Assembly: GCA_964602595.1 (NCBI GenBank)
Contig: CAZRRO010000003.1
Span: forward strand, 434,001-498,000
Direction: 5' to 3'
DNA length: 64,000 nt
Source: CAIWAH01 sp964602595
GTDB taxonomy: Bacteria > Verrucomicrobiota > Verrucomicrobiia > Limisphaerales > UBA9464
In this document: in pieces, positions 61,165-64,000 of the stretch
Numbering within the stretch: position 1 is the first letter of the stretch
How the letters are laid out: every line of letters starts with the position of its first letter
Notes under the pieces: generated by a model
Seen by the model: only the letters and a program-made list of their open reading frames with translations
Told to the model about the DNA's origin: nothing
The model's database searches: none
Program-made: the position numbers and the translations under genes

Positions 61165-62820
61165 TCACTTCACGCGTGACAAATCGGGCCGCTGCCGGTG
61201 CCAGCGGGTGGCGCGTTGGTAGGCGACCGCGGCTTCCAGCGCCGCGCCTTCGCCGAACAATTTGCCCAGGAAACAGAAGCTGGCCGGGCCACCGGCCGAC
61301 TTGTCGCCGTTGGGCACGACGACGCAGGGATGTCCCGTCATGTTTCCGTAGAGCAGCGAGTCGCCGGCAAACACCGGCGCGACGATCACGTCGAAATCGC
61401 GGAAGAGCACATCCATGGCGGTCATCAGTTCCGTGCGCAGGCGGTTGGCCTGAAGGTATTCCACGGCCGGGATGAACCGCGCGCTGCGGAAGAGGTTGGG
61501 CCAGTTGCCGGGACCTTGCTGGACCAGTTCGTCGTCCCGGCCGGTGCGGGTGAGGTCGTCAAAGGCGGCTGCGGCCTCGGCCTCAAGAATCAGCCATAAC
61601 GGCCCGTCCTGCAGGTCGGGCAGGGCTACCGGCCGGAGGTCCATGCCCAGCGACCGCAGCTTGGCCAAGGCGGCCGCATTGTTCGTCTGGTTCGCCTTCG
61701 CCTTGGTGAAATCACGTTCCAGGAATCCGATCCGCAGCCCCTTGGCCGGGCGTTGGTCCGAGAAGGCGAACGGGGCGTCCACCGCCGCGCGGTCGACCCC
61801 GTCGGGGCCAACGATCGCCTGCAATACCAGCGCGCAATCCTCGGCGGAACGGGCCAGCGGGCCCAGCTTGTCGAGCGACCAGCACAGCGTCATCGCGCCC
61901 GAACGGCTCACGCGACCAAAGGTAGGCCGCAGGCCGGTGACACCGCAGACCGTGGCCGGTGAGACGATGGACCCCAGCGTCTCCGAGCCCAGCGCAAATG
62001 GCACCAGACCGGCCGCGACCGCCGCCGCCGAACCCGCGGATGAACCGCTGGAGCCTTGTTCCGGTTGCCATGGATTGCGGGTCAGCCCGCCGAACCACAC
62101 GTCGCCCATCGCCAGTTCGCCCAAACTCAGCTTGGCCACCAGCACGGCCCCGGCTTCCTCCAGTTTGCGGATGACCGTGGCGTCGGTGACGGCGACCTGG
62201 TTGGTGAAGGGCGCCGCTCCCCAAGTTGAGTGCGCCCCGCGGGCGTCGAGCAGATCTTTGGCGCCGTAAGGAATTCCGTGCAACGGCCCGCGCCACTTGC
62301 CCGCCTTCAGTTCGCGGTCCGCCGTGCGGGCCGCAGCGACGGCCCGCTCCTCGGTCAGTTCGACGACGCAGTGCAGCGGCGGCCCGAAGCGTCGCAGACG
62401 ATCAAGGCAGAATAGCGTCAGTTCCTCGGAGGTGAGCTGGCGTGAACGCAGCAAGGCCGACAACTCCGCCACGCTGAGGAAGGCCAATTCCTCGCGCTCC
62501 TTGGGCCGTTGAAATCCCGCCGGCGGTGACCACGTGAACTCGCTGCGCCCGACCGGGAACACGAAACCGGGCGGCCGCGGATCAAAGACCAACGCGGGCG
62601 GCAGGGAATTCGGCCAGCTTCGCCGGTGCAACGTGGCCAGGCGCTCCAGGCGGCCATTCACGTTGGCCGAAACCGGTTCAAGCTCCGTCGCGGAGAATTC
62701 CAGGCCGGCGGTCTGGGCGGCCGCACGCAGCGTCTCCGCTCCCAGCGGTGGCGTAATCTCCGCCCCGAATCCCGTCAGCAGTCCCGCCAGCAAGGCGGGA
62801 AGTCGTCGCGGCCAGTTCAT
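61165..62820 (-). CDS. Secreted amidase-signature-family enzyme
   Basis: 551 residues, signal peptide MNWPRRLPALLAGLLTGFGA. A pre-domain of about 90 residues with no clear homologue precedes the amidase signature domain. Catalytic triad: K188 in PYGAKDLLDARG, cis-Ser in GSSGSSAGSAAA (256-267; S260/S261), and nucleophile S284 in GSETLGSIVSPA. The C-terminal domain holds the usual LVQQGPGNW…-like substrate loop and a VVPNGDKSAGGPAS end. The family hydrolyses amides (glutamine-tRNA, indoleacetamide, fatty-acid amides); export argues for a peptide or polymer amide. The small membrane-protein gene lies 76 bases upstream on the same strand. Confidence 0.9.
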   Translation of the reverse strand: MNWPRRLPALLAGLLTGFGAEITPPLGAETLRAAAQTAGLEFSATELEPVSANVNGRLERLATLHRRSWPNSLPPALVFDPRPPGFVFPVGRSEFTWSPPAGFQRPKEREELAFLSVAELSALLRSRQLTSEELTLFCLDRLRRFGPPLHCVVELTEERAVAAARTADRELKAGKWRGPLHGIPYGAKDLLDARGAHSTWGAAPFTNQVAVTDATVIRKLEEAGAVLVAKLSLGELAMGDVWFGGLTRNPWQPEQGSSGSSAGSAAAVAAGLVPFALGSETLGSIVSPATVCGVTGLRPTFGRVSRSGAMTLCWSLDKLGPLARSAEDCALVLQAIVGPDGVDRAAVDAPFAFSDQRPAKGLRIGFLERDFTKAKANQTNNAAALAKLRSLGMDLRPVALPDLQDGPLWLILEAEAAAAFDDLTRTGRDDELVQQGPGNWPNLFRSARFIPAVEYLQANRLRTELMTAMDVLFRDFDVIVAPVFAGDSLLYGNMTGHPCVVVPNGDKSAGGPASFCFLGKLFGEGAALEAAVAYQRATRWHRQRPDLSRVK

Positions 62821-62895
62821 GCCGCAAGCATGACCCCGCGCCGGATGTCGGCCAGCGACAATCTGCGCCGACGACGGATGAGGCGGGCCGACGGG

Positions 62896-63207
62896 TCAGC
62901 GGCGCGATTCCCGGACTGGCTTTTCGCACCTGACCCCGCAGCAGCGGGCGTAGGTTTGGAACCAGTAGACTGCCGTTGGGTGCGGTTCGATTGCCGACCA
63001 AAGCGGCCCGTAGAACGTGGTCACGGCGCGCGGGAAGGCGAATGGGTCGCCGCAGTATCCCAGGACGGGGCCGACCGAAAGGACGTAAAGGACACCGGCG
63101 CAGCCCATTGTCCCCAGGGCGAGCGACACTCCATTACCCAAACGAGCCAGCCAACGGAGTCGGTCCGCTCTCCCGGGTGGCGGGGCGAATGGCCTTTCAG
63201 ATGGCAC
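62896..63207 (-). CDS. Small membrane protein, two helices
   Basis: 103 residues from a GTG at 63207. The frame continues upstream to 63633 but that part is the antisense of the next gene, so the internal start is preferred. Residues about 28-50 (VSLALGTMGCAGVLYVLSVGP) form one membrane helix; residues 60-88 (FYGPLWSAIEPHPTAVYWFQTYARC) look like a second, amphipathic one. The pattern 'LYVLSxGP…YxPLW' recurs in small verrucomicrobial proteins of unknown role (from memory). Three cysteines near the C-terminus (YARCCGVRC) stand out. Confidence 0.55.
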   Translation of the reverse strand: MPSERPFAPPPGRADRLRWLARLGNGVSLALGTMGCAGVLYVLSVGPVLGYCGDPFAFPRAVTTFYGPLWSAIEPHPTAVYWFQTYARCCGVRCEKPVRESRR

Positions 63208-63333
63208 GGCTCGGCATCGGCTCGGGTCTGTGGAACTTGAGCGTGGATTCGGTCCAAGATCGCGATCCGCCGGCGCGATGGCGCAAAATCGCTCGTCTTC
63301 GGCCGCCGGCTTGAGAACGATGGCGGGGCTCCC

Positions 63334-64000
63334 ATGATCCTGCGTCAGGTCAACTGTATACTTTTGGCCCTCACTTGCTGTCTTGCCCAAGGCGACGGGG
63401 CGGCGGTCGAACCGGCTTGGGAAAATGGTCCGGGATTTCGGTCGGCGCGCCTGAACGTGGTCGCCACCGGTCCGGCCGGTTTCACCCGGCTCGCCGCCCC
63501 GGCCGCGGGACTGGCGTTCACCAACGAGATTGCCTACGACCGGCTGCTGGTCCGTCGGGTATTGGTCGAAGGCTCGGGGGTGGCGGCGGGGGACTTCGAC
63601 GGCGACGGGCTCCCGGACCTGTATTTCTGTCACTGCGACGGCGCGAACGCCCTGTTCCGCAACCTCGGCGGTTTCCGTTTCCAGGAAGTGACGGCCACCG
63701 CCGGCGTCGCGTGTTTCCAGCAGGGCTCCCGCGGGGCCGCGTTCGCCGACTTCAGTGGGGACGGCCGGCCCGACCTGTTGGTCACGTTCCGGGGCGGGCC
63801 CAACGCGTATTTCCTGAACGAGGGCGAGGGCCGCTTCCGCAACGTCACGGCGGTCGCCGGTCTCTCGCTGACCAACTTCGGTTGCACCAGCCTGGCGATC
63901 GCGGATGCCAACGGCGACGGCACCCTCGATCCCTACGTGGTCAACACGCTGGTGACCGAGGGCCTCGACGGCGCGATGAACGTGAGCTACCGCACGGTCA
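63334..64000 (+). CDS. Exported FG-GAP/VCBS repeat protein, N-terminal part only (runs off the window)
   Basis: Open from ATG 63334 to the window end (222 codons). Signal peptide MILRQVNCILLALTCCLAQG. Then FG-GAP units with calcium loops: GVAAGDFDGDGLPDLYF, FADFSGDGRPDLLV, IADANGDGTLDPYV, interleaved with GFRFQEVTATAGVA and GRFRNVTAVAGLS, the standard CRTAC1-like pattern. Paralogue of the gene at 23663-27346, though it lacks that gene's N-terminal membrane segment. Probably ends in ASPIC/UnbV beyond the window. Confidence 0.85.
   Translation, partial: MILRQVNCILLALTCCLAQGDGAAVEPAWENGPGFRSARLNVVATGPAGFTRLAAPAAGLAFTNEIAYDRLLVRRVLVEGSGVAAGDFDGDGLPDLYFCHCDGANALFRNLGGFRFQEVTATAGVACFQQGSRGAAFADFSGDGRPDLLVTFRGGPNAYFLNEGEGRFRNVTAVAGLSLTNFGCTSLAIADANGDGTLDPYVVNTLVTEGLDGAMNVSYRTV

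Overview
The window looks like chromosomal DNA of a high-GC, Gram-negative member of the Verrucomicrobiota, most likely the Limisphaerales/Pedosphaera side. This is inferred from gene content, not from a search. It carries many very large signal-peptide proteins built from lamin-tail, CotH, PA14, FG-GAP/ASPIC-UnbV, NPCBM and S74-chaperone domains. It also has a Planctomycetes/Verrucomicrobia-style pairing of an ECF sigma factor with a WD40-tailed protein kinase, and several planctomycete/verrucomicrobial hydrolase types (ThuA, GHL6-like, Gfo/Idh/MocA). Housekeeping anchors are eno, purL and a tRNA-Ala(CGC). No rRNA, CRISPR array, transposase or prophage is visible.

Layout. 1-2575: the 5' end of a secreted protein, a gene remnant, a serine beta-lactamase-like hydrolase and a 2H phosphoesterase. 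2576-6679: a two-gene operon of two different P-loop ATPases, the second with a 38-residue TPR-like array; a long interrupted palindrome touches the first start codon. 6725-10138: two secreted proteins on the minus strand and a decayed fragment of the first. 10139-11621: eno with a strong terminator, and tRNA-Ala. 11880-22382: one 3,500-residue secreted protein. 22468-35410: a cytochrome P450, a 1,227-residue FG-GAP/ASPIC-UnbV protein, a membrane protein, two secreted sugar-related proteins and a PQQ dehydrogenase fused to a diheme cytochrome. 35436-45115: purL, an oxidoreductase, an M2 peptidase, three small orphan genes beside a 14-bp direct repeat, a ROK kinase and a thioredoxin-like protein. 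45213-52028: a hybrid histidine kinase and an M16 peptidase pair, one member without its zinc site. 52091-60212: an ECF sigma factor, a WD40 kinase, a YadA-head/S74 surface protein and a small coupled secreted protein. 60338-64000: ThuA, an amidase, a small membrane protein and the start of another FG-GAP protein.

Three points deserve most attention. (1) The sigma factor gene and the surface-protein gene share a bipartite promoter-like motif just before their start codons, with the kinase gene between them, which suggests a self-contained regulon. (2) Four unrelated secreted proteins end in the same 57-68-residue module, finishing in an aromatic-Phe/Tyr-Arg motif, so a shared sorting or anchoring signal is plausible. 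(3) The ATPase/TPR operon with its palindromic leader is an uncharacterised module with some features of STAND-type sensing systems. All family calls are by eye from motifs.
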